Shown here in pieces: positions 34,448-44,815 of a stretch of DNA of 64,000 nucleotides. Source of the DNA: Miscanthus floridulus (taxonomy: Eukaryota > Streptophyta > Magnoliopsida > Poales > Poaceae). The position numbers and the translations under genes are program-made. The notes under the pieces are model-generated. The model did not search any database. It was not told the origin of the DNA and worked only from the letters and a program-made list of their open reading frames with translations. How positions within the stretch are numbered: position 1 is the first letter of the stretch; every line of letters begins with the position of its first letter. Location of the stretch: positions 102,658,320 through 102,722,319 of the forward strand of contig NC_089584.1 of assembly GCF_019320115.1 (NCBI RefSeq). The letters run 5' to 3'.

Positions 34448-34920
34448 GAGTTAAATGCATCAGAGGTCCTCGAACTTGTAAACGTGTGTCATATAGGTAC
34501 ATGAGCTTTGAAAATATATTTCTAGGTTCTTAAACTTGTTAAGTGATATACTGCAGGTCCATACTAGCCATGTGGATATATTTTTTTACTAATGTGGCAT
34601 GCTAGAGTGACATGTATTTTTTTATTTAACCCCTTAGTTTTATTTTTCTCCTAAATAAGAGACATTGGGTCTGTTCGCTTGTCAGAATTCTGGAGGAATC
34701 TGGATGGTTTGGAGGAATGCTGGATGAATTTGTGAGAGAAAAACATTGTTCTGAATAAAAAAATAAGCAGATCAAGGCCACTACCTTCTCCTCTCCCACC
34801 TCATATGGCTAACGCCATGTGGTCCAGCGCTAGCTCTATGTCGAGTTGTCAACGTGCACGTAGACGGCCCCAAGCCCCAGGTCGTCCATTAGCCGCCCAC
34901 GCTCGGAGTCGAGGGAGGGC
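34448..34920 (+). repeat. Left terminal inverted repeat of Mutator-like element 3
   Basis: Pairs with 36800-37193: GTTAAATGCATCAGAGGTCC, TTTGAAAATATATTTCTAGG, TATTTAACCCCTTAGTTTTA, then GTCCAGCGCTAGCTC and GGGCCGTCTACGTG-like sequence. A piece of a TGTTCGCTTG-type foldback element (about 34669-34765) has inserted into this copy only. Confidence 0.8.
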
Positions 34921-34979
34921 GTGGGCGTAGCGCGGCGCGGCGACTGGCTGCCTGCGCTAGACGGCATACCAGAGGAAGC

Positions 34980-35460
34980 GTAGAGCGCCGTCCGCCGTCG
35001 TCGCTGTGACTGCGAGCGAGCAAAGGCTGAGCTGCGGACCGTGGTGGAGCGGTGCATGCTCGCGTAACAGCACTATGCCACCCGCAGGCGCGTGCTGTTG
35101 CGGGAGGACAGGGCACCGGAGAGCGCCCTGTCGGATCAGCTCGCCACCCTGCAGGAGGACATCGCCAACCGCACGCTCCTGCCCATCGTGAGGCAGCGCG
35201 GCTAGCTTGCCACGGCGGCAGCGGCTGCGGTGGCACCGCTCGACGCTGCTCGCGGAACCTGCCCCGGCGCGGATGCCGAGGTGGACGCGGCGCTGGACAG
35301 CTACAAGGCCGCGCTGTCGCGGCTGCTGGTGGAGGCCGACGAGCTGAGGATGGCGACGACGTGGGCGTTGACGACGGAGATCCTGACGCCGCGGCAAACG
35401 GTGGAGATGCTGGCGGCAGGCAAGCACCTGTACCTCCGTCCGCGATTGGTGTCGCCGTAG
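34980..35460 (+). pseudogene. DOG1-domain gene fragment captured by the element
   Basis: The + frame reads LRTVVERCMLA, stop (TAA at 35065-35067), QHYATRRRVLLREDRAPE, SDQLATLQEDIANRTLLPIV, stop (TAG near 35203), then VDAALDSYKAALSRLLVEAD and ELRMATTWALTTEILTPRQT with VEMLAAGKHLYL. The last block is the C-terminal helix pair of the DOG1 domain (seen in DOG1 seed-dormancy proteins and TGA bZIP factors; family knowledge). The middle of the domain seems to be missing between REDRAPE and SDQLATL. Stops and the deletion make it non-functional as a protein, though it could be transcribed. Confidence 0.65.
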
Positions 35461-35465
35461 GGAAG

Positions 35466-35745
35466 GAGCAGCTGGCGCAAACAGCAATAGCTTAACGGGC
35501 CGACGACGGGACGGCCGACAACACCTCCGCCGCCGTCAGCCGGAACCCATGAAAGGCTTGCCATTCCTCAACCTTGCCTGCAGCTAGCATCCGTGTGTAG
35601 CGTGCGTGAACAACAACGGCCGAATATTTCAGTACGCACATGTGCTACACGAGGCGCGCGGACGGGGCCCGGTCCGGGCCGCGGCGGGACGTGAACACGC
35701 AGCACGCATGATGAGGCCTGGACACGCAAGAGGGGGCTCTGGGTT
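35466..35745. other. Interior of Mutator-like element 3, unrecognised
   Basis: GC-rich tail of the captured region before the solo LTR. No protein recognised. Confidence 0.4.
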
Positions 35746-35750
35746 TGTCT

Positions 35751-36578
35751 TGTTGGATTTAGGCTCATGTTTGGCCTAATCTGAAAATTCCAAAGCATGC
35801 ACAACCTATAGTCCCATATTGCTAATTCAAGGAGAGGTTGCCTTGCTTAAATATGGGAGTCTCCTCTCTATGCAAAATAGGTGAAAATGAGAGAGAATGA
35901 GACTGTTGCTACACGCACGCGCAGCTCGCGCGCATTTTTCGCGTGAAAAATCGCGTGACTTGTGACTTGTGACTTGCGTACGTGTACAGCATGCTATTAT
36001 TTGTGCAGTTTCTATTTTTTATGCTGAGCGTAATGGCGCTTCAATGTGATTGAAACTGCCGTTTTAAACAGTAATAAGGTGTGTCAGTTTCTGCTGTTTG
36101 ATTGCAGCATTTTCTGTCATTAAATTGGGCAGTTTTTACTGCTTGATGAAGGGAATTGATGCACTATGAAGGCCTATAAAACCAGGAGACGTCCTGGTTG
36201 AAGGGTACGGATTCACACGCTCACTTTCCCACTCGCTGTGCTGAGATTCTCGCTGCTGCGCCTCGTCGACCTTTGAGTTCGGCGTGCACCGGACTTGAAG
36301 AGAGCGGGATCTCCGAAACCACTGCCGCGAGACTCCTGCACGGGGCGGCAATCAGGTTTTTGGGCAGCGTCTACACGCGACCGCTTGGTGATCTGCAACA
36401 TCTACTTCAACACGTTCGACTACGTTTTGCGTGGGATCATTGAGTAATTTCCTTGCGCAATCCTGTTCTAGTCAATATGTTGCCTGTTTACTTGTGTTAT
36501 GTGCTTGCATCATTTTTTATATATGAGTTTTTCCTCCAAACAAAATCTGGAATGTATATTAGGCACTTATTTTCAACA
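35751..36578 (+). repeat. Solo LTR inside Mutator-like element 3
   Basis: 828 bp beginning TGTTGGATTT and ending TTTTCAACA, with a perfect 5-bp duplication TGTCT on both sides (35746-35750 and 36579-36583). A TATA-like CCTATAAAACC lies at about 36173-36183. A single LTR with target duplication and no internal region is the product of recombination between two LTRs. Confidence 0.9.
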
Positions 36579-36799
36579 TGTCTCTGGCGTCGCCTTCAGT
36601 GCCCCGTCATTACCGCTGAGGCCGGGCAAAACGAGGCAGACTGGCGTGCACAGCCACACAGGCCAGCATGGACCATCGCCAGGCGCACGCCCGCGCCTTC
36701 CTCCGGCTCCGAGCGCGGCAGCGACACGGCCGTGACTATATGCCGGCGACTCGACGCAGATCCGGCTCCGCTATACTGCCTCTGCGTGACGCCCGCGGC

Positions 36800-37193
36800 G
36801 ATGCGCTCTAGCTCGCTCCCTGCTCACCACGACAGGGTGCCGACGGTGCTGGCGTGCTCTACTTCCTGGACGAGAGGTTGTTCCCGAGGCGGCGCTGCGG
36901 TTGATGGCCGACCTCGGGCTGGGGGCCGCGAACGTGCACGTCGACGTGCGTGGAGCTGGCGCTGGACATGGAAGGTGAGAGAGGAGAAAGGCGTCTCTTT
37001 TTTAAAAGAAAAATAAAACTGAGGGGTTAAATAAAAAATACATGCCGCTCTATTAATGCCACGTCAGTAAAAATGTCCATATACCTGACATGGGCCTGCG
37101 GTGTACTACTTAATAAATTTAGAGGGTTTAGAAATGCATTTTCAAAGTTCATGTATACACGCTTAAAAGTTCAAGGGCACATGCATTTAACTC
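36800..37193 (-). repeat. Right terminal inverted repeat of Mutator-like element 3
   Basis: Reverse complement of the left repeat. Its inner part on the + strand reads ADLGLGAANVHVDVRGAG, and the left repeat read on the minus strand gives DDLGLGAVYVHVD, so the TIRs themselves extend into copied coding-like sequence. Confidence 0.75.
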
Positions 37194-37202
37194 TTATTAT
37201 TA

Positions 37203-37601
37203 TGTCCGTACTGCAGTCTGTACTCCTCTCATGTATGGTACGTACAGCTGAGAATTAATACTGTGCTCTAGCAAGAGCATCACGAAGGTTGCTACAGTGA
37301 TCGCACCGTACGTACGGTATTTCATCATTTTTACCCCAGAAACACAAGCTATTATTAGTGATCCCATGATTAACCAACGGGGTTGCCTGGTTTCAAGGCC
37401 GACCGGTGCAACTATAGCCAATTAAACAGTGGAACCTAGCTGGCTACGGATCCGAGACATCTCGCATGCACACATCACATCGACCCTTGAAAGCCAACGC
37501 CCAGACCTGACCTACAGGGGCCGGCCGGGAGCCGCGTGCGTTGCGTACGCACGTCGTCGGAAATTATTGCCCGAGGAAAAACGCGCGCGGGCGCGGCCGA
37601 C
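37203..37601. other. Upstream region of the cysteine-rich peptide gene
   Basis: Contains CCGTACGTACGG near 37307 and GCCAATTAA near 37415 (CCAAT-like). No clear TATA box. No other gene. Confidence 0.4.
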
Positions 37602-37904
37602 ATGGCGAGGGCAGCGGCGGCGGCGGCGATGATGGTGCTCGCCGTGGTGGCGCTGACGCTGGCGCTGGCCGCGGTGCCGCGCGCCGAGGCCGGGCAGAAC
37701 TGCATCTGCGAGTGCATGAAGCTGTGCATGCGGACGCGGGTCCCGAGCATGGGCCAGTGCGCGGGCAAGTGCCGGGAGAACGCCTGCACCAAGAGCTGCG
37801 AGGAGGCTTGCACGCTCAAGGGCTTCCCCAAGCTGCCCAGCGAGGGCATTTCGGCCTGCGAGGTGGAGCCGCTCACCCCCGACGAGGTGCACATGCTGCA
37901 CTGA
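37602..37904 (+). CDS. Small secreted cysteine-rich peptide
   Basis: 100 codons, single exon. I take ATG at 37602, not upstream in-frame ATGs, because a clean signal peptide follows at once: MARAAAAAAMM then VLAVVALTLALAAVPRAEA, with probable cleavage before GQNC. The mature part of about 70 residues has ten Cys with repeated C-x3-C spacing: CICECMKLC, a 10-residue loop, CAGKC, CTKSCEEAC and a last Cys near the end. Such spacing favours two disulphide-linked helices, as in alpha-hairpinin or Ole e 6-like peptides; this is an inference, and the Cys count is higher than in those families. The tail is acidic (EVEPLTPDEVHMLH). Codon use is strongly GC-rich, as in many single-exon grass genes. Likely role: apoplastic peptide in defence or reproduction. 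No family is assigned. Confidence 0.8.
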   Translation: MARAAAAAAMMVLAVVALTLALAAVPRAEAGQNCICECMKLCMRTRVPSMGQCAGKCRENACTKSCEEACTLKGFPKLPSEGISACEVEPLTPDEVHMLH

Positions 37905-38405
37905 ACGAACCACGGGCCGGCGCCACCACTGACCACTTGTTCTTCGATCATTTTGTGTCCGTGGTGCGAGCGATGTGACCGGAGCCTACTGTTTACCGGT
38001 CGGCCCGGCCGTGATCTGTGCTGCCGTTGTGCATGAATTTCACGCTGTTTTCTTTGGTACGTGGTATGTACGTGCCCCGCCCGTTCTCAATGCATATGCA
38101 TGGCTCTGTACCGCTCCATGTTCCCGACATTCGTTGGCCCGGTTGTCCCCAACACACACATGCTCTCAGCTGCAAGCTGCTGTCACGTGTGTCAATTGTC
38201 ATGTGCTCCTGGCCGTATTATGAAAACAAACAAGTATAGCCCAGGCCCCAATGTCCGAAAAACTGTTTTTTGGGCCCGTAACATCAAAACCAAGCAAAAT
38301 CGGCTCAGAAAATGAGTCGCCCTCTTGCTGCCAGCAGCCTCTCCTCCTCGCGGCCCCATGGGGCCAAACCACAACCACCGGGCGGCGGCCGTGTCATTTG
38401 GATAA
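37905..38405. other. 3' region of the peptide gene and spacer
   Basis: Probable 3' UTR, then unique-looking sequence. Short frames here have no recognisable product. Confidence 0.4.
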
Positions 38406-39030
38406 GGAAAAAAGTCCAATTTAAAAACTATCGTGATCTCCCTCATGAGATTGAGACTATGGTGACCAGCGATTTGGCTGGCACTAATGAGTAATAAAGA
38501 GCACCTTGAATTAAAAAAAATATTTTTTATTTTTTCTCAACTAATTTTTTTTATTTTTTCTCAACTTTTGAAAACCGTTTACTTTTGCACCTTGGCAATT
38601 TTGATGGCGGCTTTGCTGATGTGGCGCCACGTTAAAAGAGGTAAATCAGAAGGTGAAAGTTCAAGAAGGTAAATTGGACTAGAAATATTTTTATAAATAA
38701 TTCAAAAATTCATTCAACCAGATTTTAGGATTTTTAATTGCATTATATTTTCATGCAAAAATATATTGGTACAATTTCTATTTAAAAAAATAAAATTTTA
38801 GATATCTTTTATAAAAAATTCTAGTTCAATTTGTCTCCTTCAACATTCAATTTAGTCCGATTTTCCTCATTTGACGTGACGCCACATCAGCAAAATCACC
38901 ATCAAAAGCGCTTAAGGTGCAAAAGCGAATGGTTTTAAAAAGTTGAGGAGATTAAAAAAATGGTTTGGTAGATTAGTGAGGAAAAATCGGAGGACCACGA
39001 TAGTTGAGGATGTAAATTGAACTTTTTTCC
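38406..39030. mobile_element. Non-autonomous TIR element with GGAAAAAAGT termini
   Basis: The left end GGAAAAAAGTCCAATTT and right end AAATTGAACTTTTTTCC are inverted repeats. Pairing also covers CTTTTGCACCTTGGCAATTT with the complement of AAGGTGCAAAAGCGAATGG, and GCTGATGTGGCGCCACG with the complement of CGTGACGCCACATCAGC. The middle is AT-rich. Looks Mutator-like, but I see no target duplication. Confidence 0.65.
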
Positions 39031-39810
39031 CCTTTGCGTGCATATCGCATCTGGTTCGGGTAGCCCGTCGGCGGCTGGGCCGTGGCGGGCTTTGCCAGTG
39101 GCAACACGGGCGCCTGTCCCGTCCCGAGAACAAAGGTTTGTTGGGGAAATCTGGACGGCACGGCCGCACGCCCGCACGGGTGTGGCGGCCTGCCCACTGG
39201 TGTCCGCGGTCCGCCTATCTGGGTGTGGTCGCAGGGCGCGTCACGGGGGCACACGAGGCGCGTAGCGCCGTAGCCGCGCCACGCCGAACGGCTGCGTTCG
39301 TGCAGTGATGGTGACGCGAGAGACCCGGACGTGCGTAACGAAAACAGGAAGGCCGAACTCAATGACGCGCTAACTTTCTGCTCGCAACGCAAGCAGTGCA
39401 AGCTTCACGATTTGAGGCGGCCTCTGAGCTTCTGTGCAAGGGGTGATTTGATCTCGTGATCGACCTGTTGCTCTCTGTCGCTGGACACGTAGACTCGTGG
39501 CGTGCATGTGGGCTCCCACTTTTCTCAAGGACAGACATGTTGTCGGCTGTCCCATCTCCATTGATGAAATTTCTACAGACGCGGAAGTTTCCTGACTCTT
39601 TGCTATTACCTAAAACAGACGCGCGTAGGCGGTGGAAAAGATGCGATTGCCCCTCTAGTTTGGCGACAAAGGTTGAGATATTTGTTTGACTTGGCAAACC
39701 TTGCGTGGAAGAAGGGGTTAGAGAAACCCTCTAGTTTTCCATTTCCTACAAAAAATGCATCCACCCTTTTTTTTATATGCCTGGATAAATTTAGTCCTAA
39801 CTGCTTTTTC
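39031..39810. other. Gene-free stretch
   Basis: GC-rich 39050-39310, then mixed. Open frames occur on both strands without a recognisable protein. No repeat structure seen. Confidence 0.4.
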
Positions 39811-39813
39811 TAA

Positions 39814-39933
39814 GGCCCTGTTTGGCCGGGCTCCCGCGGGCTCCGGCTCCTGCACTGTAGCCGGGTGTCGGCCGCCCGAGGCCGACAGGTGCCTACAAGA
39901 GCCGGAGCCGCCGGAGCCCGGCCAAACGGGGCC
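39814..39933. mobile_element. Tourist-like foldback MITE
   Basis: 120 bp, flanked by TAA on both sides. The ends GGCCCTGTTTGGCCGGGCTC and the complement of GAGCCCGGCCAAACGGGGCC pair almost completely, and the inside CCGGCTCC / GGAGCCG pairs too. The whole element could form one hairpin. Confidence 0.85.
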
Positions 39934-39936
39934 TAA

Positions 39937-40957
39937 CTCTTGCATGCGCACGTAGAGACTGGACACAAAAGTCTTTTGACAGGTTTAAGGTCATCTTGGT
40001 TGCTCTGTTGTGGGCCTCCAAGCATGAGGCCCTTCAGGCGCTATTTTCTGATCGTGTGGCCATGGAGCTAGATTTCACTGGGTTGGAGGACAATGCCCTT
40101 TAGCTCGCTTGGTTTAGGGCCTACTTTGTTGTTTGTTGTCGTGCTAGTAGCTTAACGTTATCGCCTAGTAGTTTATTTGTAATCACAACCAAGGGATCTC
40201 AGGGGATGTCTTGGCTAGGTAATGATCACCAATTACAGTCCAAGCTTTGTATTGTTAAACTCTACTTCTGCTTAATGAAAAATGTGCCTCAGCATGGCCG
40301 CGAAAAAAAATCATTGCCTGATGTAAATTTCGATTTAGCCATCGCTATCCAAACTAGTTGCAACAATTTTCAGATTACAGCCGAAGTATGCCACTAGGCA
40401 AGTAAAGATAACACTTCTTAGGTGCCTGATTTTTTGTTGTTGTTCAGTTAACATATGTAGATATATGGAAGAAAATTGTGGATTGTCTCTTGTTAGTTGT
40501 CCTTTTAATTATACAAGTTGATCGTATAAAATTGTTCCTAGAAAAATTAAAGAACCTGAAATATATAACAGCTCTCTAAAAAGAATGTATATAGTGTGTG
40601 CACCATTCATATGCATGTAAAAAAGAGGTACATTGTCATGAATAATATAAGAATCTCTAGCCGCGCATCCATGTTCAATAACTTGCACACTACAAATAGC
40701 TGTAAAGGAGTTTCAAGTACTATTCCTTCTTGGCACGTGATCGACACCCACTTATATATATGCTTACCTTCACTACACATTAACGTTATATACGTAAACA
40801 TATTTACATGTAACTTATGTTGTTACTACCCCTGAGAGAAACCTAAATCTATATTAATTATTTCATAAATTCTATACTTAATTATATCTGATATAATACT
40901 TGGTGCTTGATGATGAATCATCCATCTATCGAATTGAAGTAAGGTGATAAGATGAAT
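39937..40957. other. Gene-free stretch downstream of the MYB gene
   Basis: 40130-40310 reads like the worn 3' end of a LINE (AGTTTATTTGTAATCACAAC ... CTTAATGAAAAATG, ending in A8 at 40305). The rest is AT-rich and includes the MYB 3' UTR. Confidence 0.4.
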
Positions 40958-42574
40958 TCAGGGAATCCAACAATGAGACTGCATGCCGGCGTTCGCCGAG
41001 AAGCTGTTGAGAGATGAAGCGCTGGCAGCCGACGTCGACGACGACCCCGCCAGGATGGCTTCCATGAAGTCCATCACTGGAGCCATAGACGGTTCGGGCA
41101 TGAAATCGCCGGCGGCGCACTTGGGTTCAAGAAACACCGGGATCAGGCTCCGCGCCGTGGCGCCTTCTTCCTGTTGTGGCACGAGATCGGCAGCTGGCGG
41201 CTTGCACTGGCTCGCGCCGCCGCCGCCGCCGTCCTCCGACGGGTAGACGTCCGCCGCGCGGCCGCACTGCTTGACGAACTCCCCGTCGACGGCGGCGTAC
41301 TGGAGATCGCCGCCGCCGTCGTGGCCGGGGAGGAAGAGCGGCTGGGAGCCGAAATCCGCCCACGCAGCGGGGTTGTTGTGCAGCATGGGAGGAGGAGGAG
41401 ACTGCGTGACGCCCACCGCTGCTTGAGCTGACGCTCTGTCCGCCGCCCCGTTCAGCGGCGCGCATCCGGCGGCCGCGAGGCCCTGCCCTGCTCCATCCAG
41501 AATGTTGTAGTACAGGTCTGCAGCTAGCATTGCAGTGAAACCATGTTAGAATTGTGCTGCATCCGCCACATGCTCGATTTGTGTCAGTCTGTGTTTCTTC
41601 AGAAAAACATCGGTGTCGGTTTCCCAGATTAACTTGTTCTGTCCGAAGAGGAAGGCGTGTATTTTGACACAATAATAGAAGCCAAAGAATTTGACACCAC
41701 AGTCCACATACAAAGCGAAGGGACGAAGCAAGAGGGTGGGAGGAACTGTAAAATGTACTACCGCACAGGATTTACCTGCGGTGTGGGTGAAGAAGGGACG
41801 TGTTATTATTATTATTACCGGGGTGGAGGCTGCCCACAGCCTGGGAGATGAGCTTCTTCTTGATGGTGGAGTTCCAGAAGTTCTTCACCTCGTTGTCCGT
41901 TCTACCAGGCAGGTGCTTGGCGATCTGGGCCCACCTGCAGTGCAGTGGCACACATGCGTTTAGCTATCTACTACATTTTCCATTTGCGTCCCTTTTCCTT
42001 TGTCCCAAGCAAGTTAATGCGTGCATTACTCGTATATGGGCAGTTGCATGCACGGATAAAGGAACTGCCTAAGCAGCAGGTTCACATGTATGCGTACGTA
42101 TCTGATCTGCGTGCAGCCTGTAGGATAGGATTACCTGTTCCCAAGCACCCTGTGGAGCTCAACGATGAGGGCCTCCTCCTGCTGCGAGAAGCTTCCCCTC
42201 TTCAGGTCCGGCCTCAGGTAGTTGATCCACCTCAGCCTGCAGCTCTTGCCGCACCGCTGCAGCCCTGCATGAAAGCACACGTAATTACACAGAATCAAGT
42301 GAGAAGAGAAGCACACGGTGAACTGCTTTTCTTCCGCTGCTAGCTACGGAGTACTCCGTACGTACGTGTGAAACAACCACCACACAAATGTATCATATGC
42401 ATATCCTATTCATGAACACGCGCGTGTGTAATGTACACTACCTGCTTGTCTCGGGACTGAGCTCCAGCAGCCATGGCCGTGCGTGGTGATGTACTTGATG
42501 AGCTTCTCGTCCTCCTCCGGCGACCACAGGCCCCGCCGGACCTTCTGCTTGTTGCAGCAGGAGTGGTGCCCCAT
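40958..42574 (-). CDS. MYB26: R2R3-MYB transcription factor, MYB26-like
   Basis: Four exons on the minus strand: 42574-42442, 42264-42135, 41934-41819, 41517-40958, with matching phases (1, 2, 1), giving about 312 residues. The start [20 protein letters not shown] opens the R2 repeat (residues about 14-62); R3 follows with [20 protein letters not shown] and [20 protein letters not shown]. The [11 protein letters not shown] end of R3 and the MGHHSCC start are those of the MYB26/MYB67 subgroup. AtMYB26 promotes secondary wall thickening in the anther endothecium and is needed for anther opening (family knowledge). Regulatory region: Ala/Gly/Ser-rich, with an acidic-hydrophobic [10 protein letters not shown] segment near the C-terminus. 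Exon 4 is GC-rich with shadow frames. Intron 3 has two possible donors; GTAATA (after GSLHP) keeps the frame. Orthology to MYB26 itself is likely but not proven. Confidence 0.9.
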
Positions 42575-42733
42575 GGTATCTCTCCTGACCCGTCCGGGCC
42601 CTGCCCTCGCTCGCACTGAAGGACAGCTAGCTAGCTCGACCTCTTCTCACCGGCCTGCACTGCACACTGGAACGAAAACGAATTGGAGTGCGAGAACCGC
42701 TTGAGCTTTTTAGTGTGGCGCTGTGGCGCATGG

Positions 42734-42740
42734 TTATAAA
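42734..42740 (-). promoter_or_regulatory. Candidate TATA box of the MYB gene
   Basis: TTTATAA on the minus strand, 160 bp upstream of the start codon at 42574. Confidence 0.45.
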
Positions 42741-43318
42741 GAAGACGAGCGAGGGCCAGGAAAGGGCGAGCAGTACTGCAGCATGCCAAGGAAAAGTCGG
42801 CCCAAACCTGCGCATGCAGTTGGAGCCCTAAGCCTAGCTAGCTATAAACCTAGTCGTGTGAGCAGGCATGTTACGCACACGCTCTAGGTTGCCTCAAATG
42901 TGAGTGGCTCAACCGAGGGCTTCATGGCTAAGGGAGGGACGGAGGAGGGAGGCCGGTGGCCGGAGGGCACTCCGGTAATTAATCTCAGTTCGCGCCGCGG
43001 CGTTTATTGGGACAAGACTTGTGGGACGCGGCTCAGCACTAGGAAACGTACCCGCCCATCCTGTATTCCTGTGCTGGGTGTGTGCGTGTGTGAGAGAGGG
43101 GCCGCGCGCGCATCTGATGCCTTGCTATGTGCATGCATGCGCGCGCCGCGGTGTGCGGGCGCGAGAAATTTCACTACTACTGCTTTGTTTGCCAGCACGG
43201 CCGCGTAACTGCTGCTTGCAATGCAACTTTCTTCACACTAGTAGTACTAGTACTAGTACATGTCAGTGCAGCTACCATTTAGACTCTATCAATTCGTAGA
43301 CCTAATGGGTGATCTATT
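42741..43318. other. Upstream region of the MYB gene
   Basis: Mixed to GC-rich, with GCATGCATGCGCGCG (about 43133) and a TAGTAGTACTAGTACTAG run (about 43240). No other gene seen. Confidence 0.4.
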
Positions 43319-43454
43319 GCCCTTGTTCGCTTATCTTAAAAATGGCTTGTTTGATTTTTTTTTCAGCTGGAATAGTGTTTTTCTCTCACAACAATTCAGT
43401 CGAAACAGTATTTTTTCAGCCAGTTTCAGTCAAGTTTCAGACCAGCGAATGGGC
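43319..43454. mobile_element. Short foldback element (TGTTCGCT type) 1
   Basis: Ends GCCCTTGTTCGCTT and CAGCGAATGGGC. The interior has TGTTTTTCTCTCACAACAAT, a hallmark of this grass MITE group. Confidence 0.6.
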
Positions 43455-43633
43455 TCTAAGCCCTAGATAGTGCAGATGCTTTAGCACATTTATTGCTCTT
43501 ACTTACCATGCATACCATCTACTCGATTCCTACAAAAAGAATGAACCCGAACGAGTTAGGAAGGAGGACTTTCTATGGGCCGGGACCGGGAGCACCCTGT
43601 CCACCACCGCAGCCGTTCGATCACAATGCATGC

Positions 43634-43751
43634 ACCCTGTTCGCTTGTTGGTTTCAACCAGCCCAAACCAGCTAACCAACAGTGTTTTCCTCTCACATAA
43701 AACCAGCACCAGCCAGCCCAAACCAGCTCAGAAACCAACCAGCGAACAGGC
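43634..43751. mobile_element. Short foldback element (TGTTCGCT type) 2
   Basis: CCTGTTCGCTTGTTGGTTTC pairs with GAAACCAACCAGCGAACAGG, an exact or nearly exact 20-bp inverted repeat. The interior has CAACAGTGTTTTCCTCTCAC. Confidence 0.75.
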
Positions 43752-43860
43752 CGATGATTTGCATCACAAAGAACAGATGACTATGAGAAATAAGGTATGT
43801 AGAATATTGGTGCCTACATATATATGAGTATGTCCACGTGGTATGTCGTAGTGCGGTAGT

Positions 43861-43973
43861 GCCCTATTCGCTTGAGCTTATTCAACTCTACTTTTCAACT
43901 ATAGAACATTATTTTCCTCTCGCAATATTTTAGCATAAATATCAGTATAAGCTAAATTTCAGCATAAGCGGCA
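43861..43973. mobile_element. Short foldback element (TGTTCGCT type) 3, worn
   Basis: Starts GCCCTATTCGCTTGAGCTTA and ends ATTTCAGCATAAGCGGC. The interior ATTATTTTCCTCTCGCAATA resembles its neighbours. Confidence 0.5.
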
Positions 43974-44637
43974 TATGAAAATCGTTCCACACTCGTGTTC
44001 CCTTTTGTTGACAAAAGAGACCACGTACGTTTTCCGGTGACGTACTAGCTATAGTATTGCCGGAGACAAAAACAAGAAACAATAACTGCAGAGGTCATAT
44101 ATATATGCACGTACCGACGTACGTATCCGAGGACCTAATCGGGTAGCTTCCTTAAAAAGATTGTGTAGCAATTAAGTCGAGTAAGTGGGTGGCCTTCCGT
44201 ACGTATTCAGCAAAGTTTTGTGGAAAATAATTAAGGATAAACGCAGAGCTATATATATACATATATATATATATGGAAGACGAGAATGCTGCTGCGTGGT
44301 TGATCTTAATGATGTCATGTTTATTTGCAGCCAGTTCTTGCATTGGCCCCCAGCGTGGCTCTTCTATGCACCGTTTCGTTCGAAAAATCTAGTACCTTAG
44401 TTAGCTAGTATCTGAAACAAAAGTCAAAGTATAAGCGAGTTTGCACAGGCACAACATATAAAAACATATGCAAATCTGGTGGTATAACTTCATGACGATT
44501 GTTAATTAATCTTTTGTAGCTAGGACACACTGCACACGTCCCTCAGCGTGCCATCACGCTTGACTGACTCGATCACTCGATCCATACCGAAGATGAAAGC
44601 TAGCTAGCTGAACCTGCAAACTTTGCATAGTACACGA
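43974..44637. other. Gene-free stretch
   Basis: AT-rich with a short TATATACATATATATATATAT tract (about 44252). Nothing else recognised. Confidence 0.4.
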
Positions 44638-44815
44638 TTCTCCACTGTAGCATTTCGTTTGTATTTGTGAATTATTGTCCAAACATTGACTAATTAGGCT
44701 CAAAAGATTCGTCTCGCAAAGTTAAAGCAAACTGTGCAATTAGTTTTTTATTTTGTCTACATTTAGTATTCCATGCATGTACCGTAAATTTGATGTGACG
44801 GAAAATCTTCTTTTT
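44638..44815 (+). mobile_element. Tourist-like MITE fragment
   Basis: Contains ACTGTAGCATTTCG, GACTAATTAGGCTCAAAAGA, TTCGTCTCGCAAAG and CATGCATGTACCG ... TTTGATGTGACGGAAAATCT, in the order found in long Tourist-like MITEs. Both termini are worn. Confidence 0.6.

Larger units (their letters stand above)
34448..37193. mobile_element. Mutator-like element 3 (Pack-MULE type) with captured gene pieces
   Basis: 2.75 kb, flanked by a perfect 9-bp duplication TTATTATTA (34439-34447 and 37194-37202). The termini GAGTTAAATGCAT / ATGCATTTAACTC are exact inverted repeats, and similarity continues for roughly 400-500 bp inward on each side. The interior holds a DOG1-domain gene fragment and a solo LTR. 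A perfect 9-bp duplication plus long TIRs make the Mutator assignment firm. No transposase present. Confidence 0.9.

Noticed and set aside
40130..40312. LINE 3' end
   Set aside because: Only a poly-A-like end and familiar phrasing; no RT sequence, so not listed as an element.
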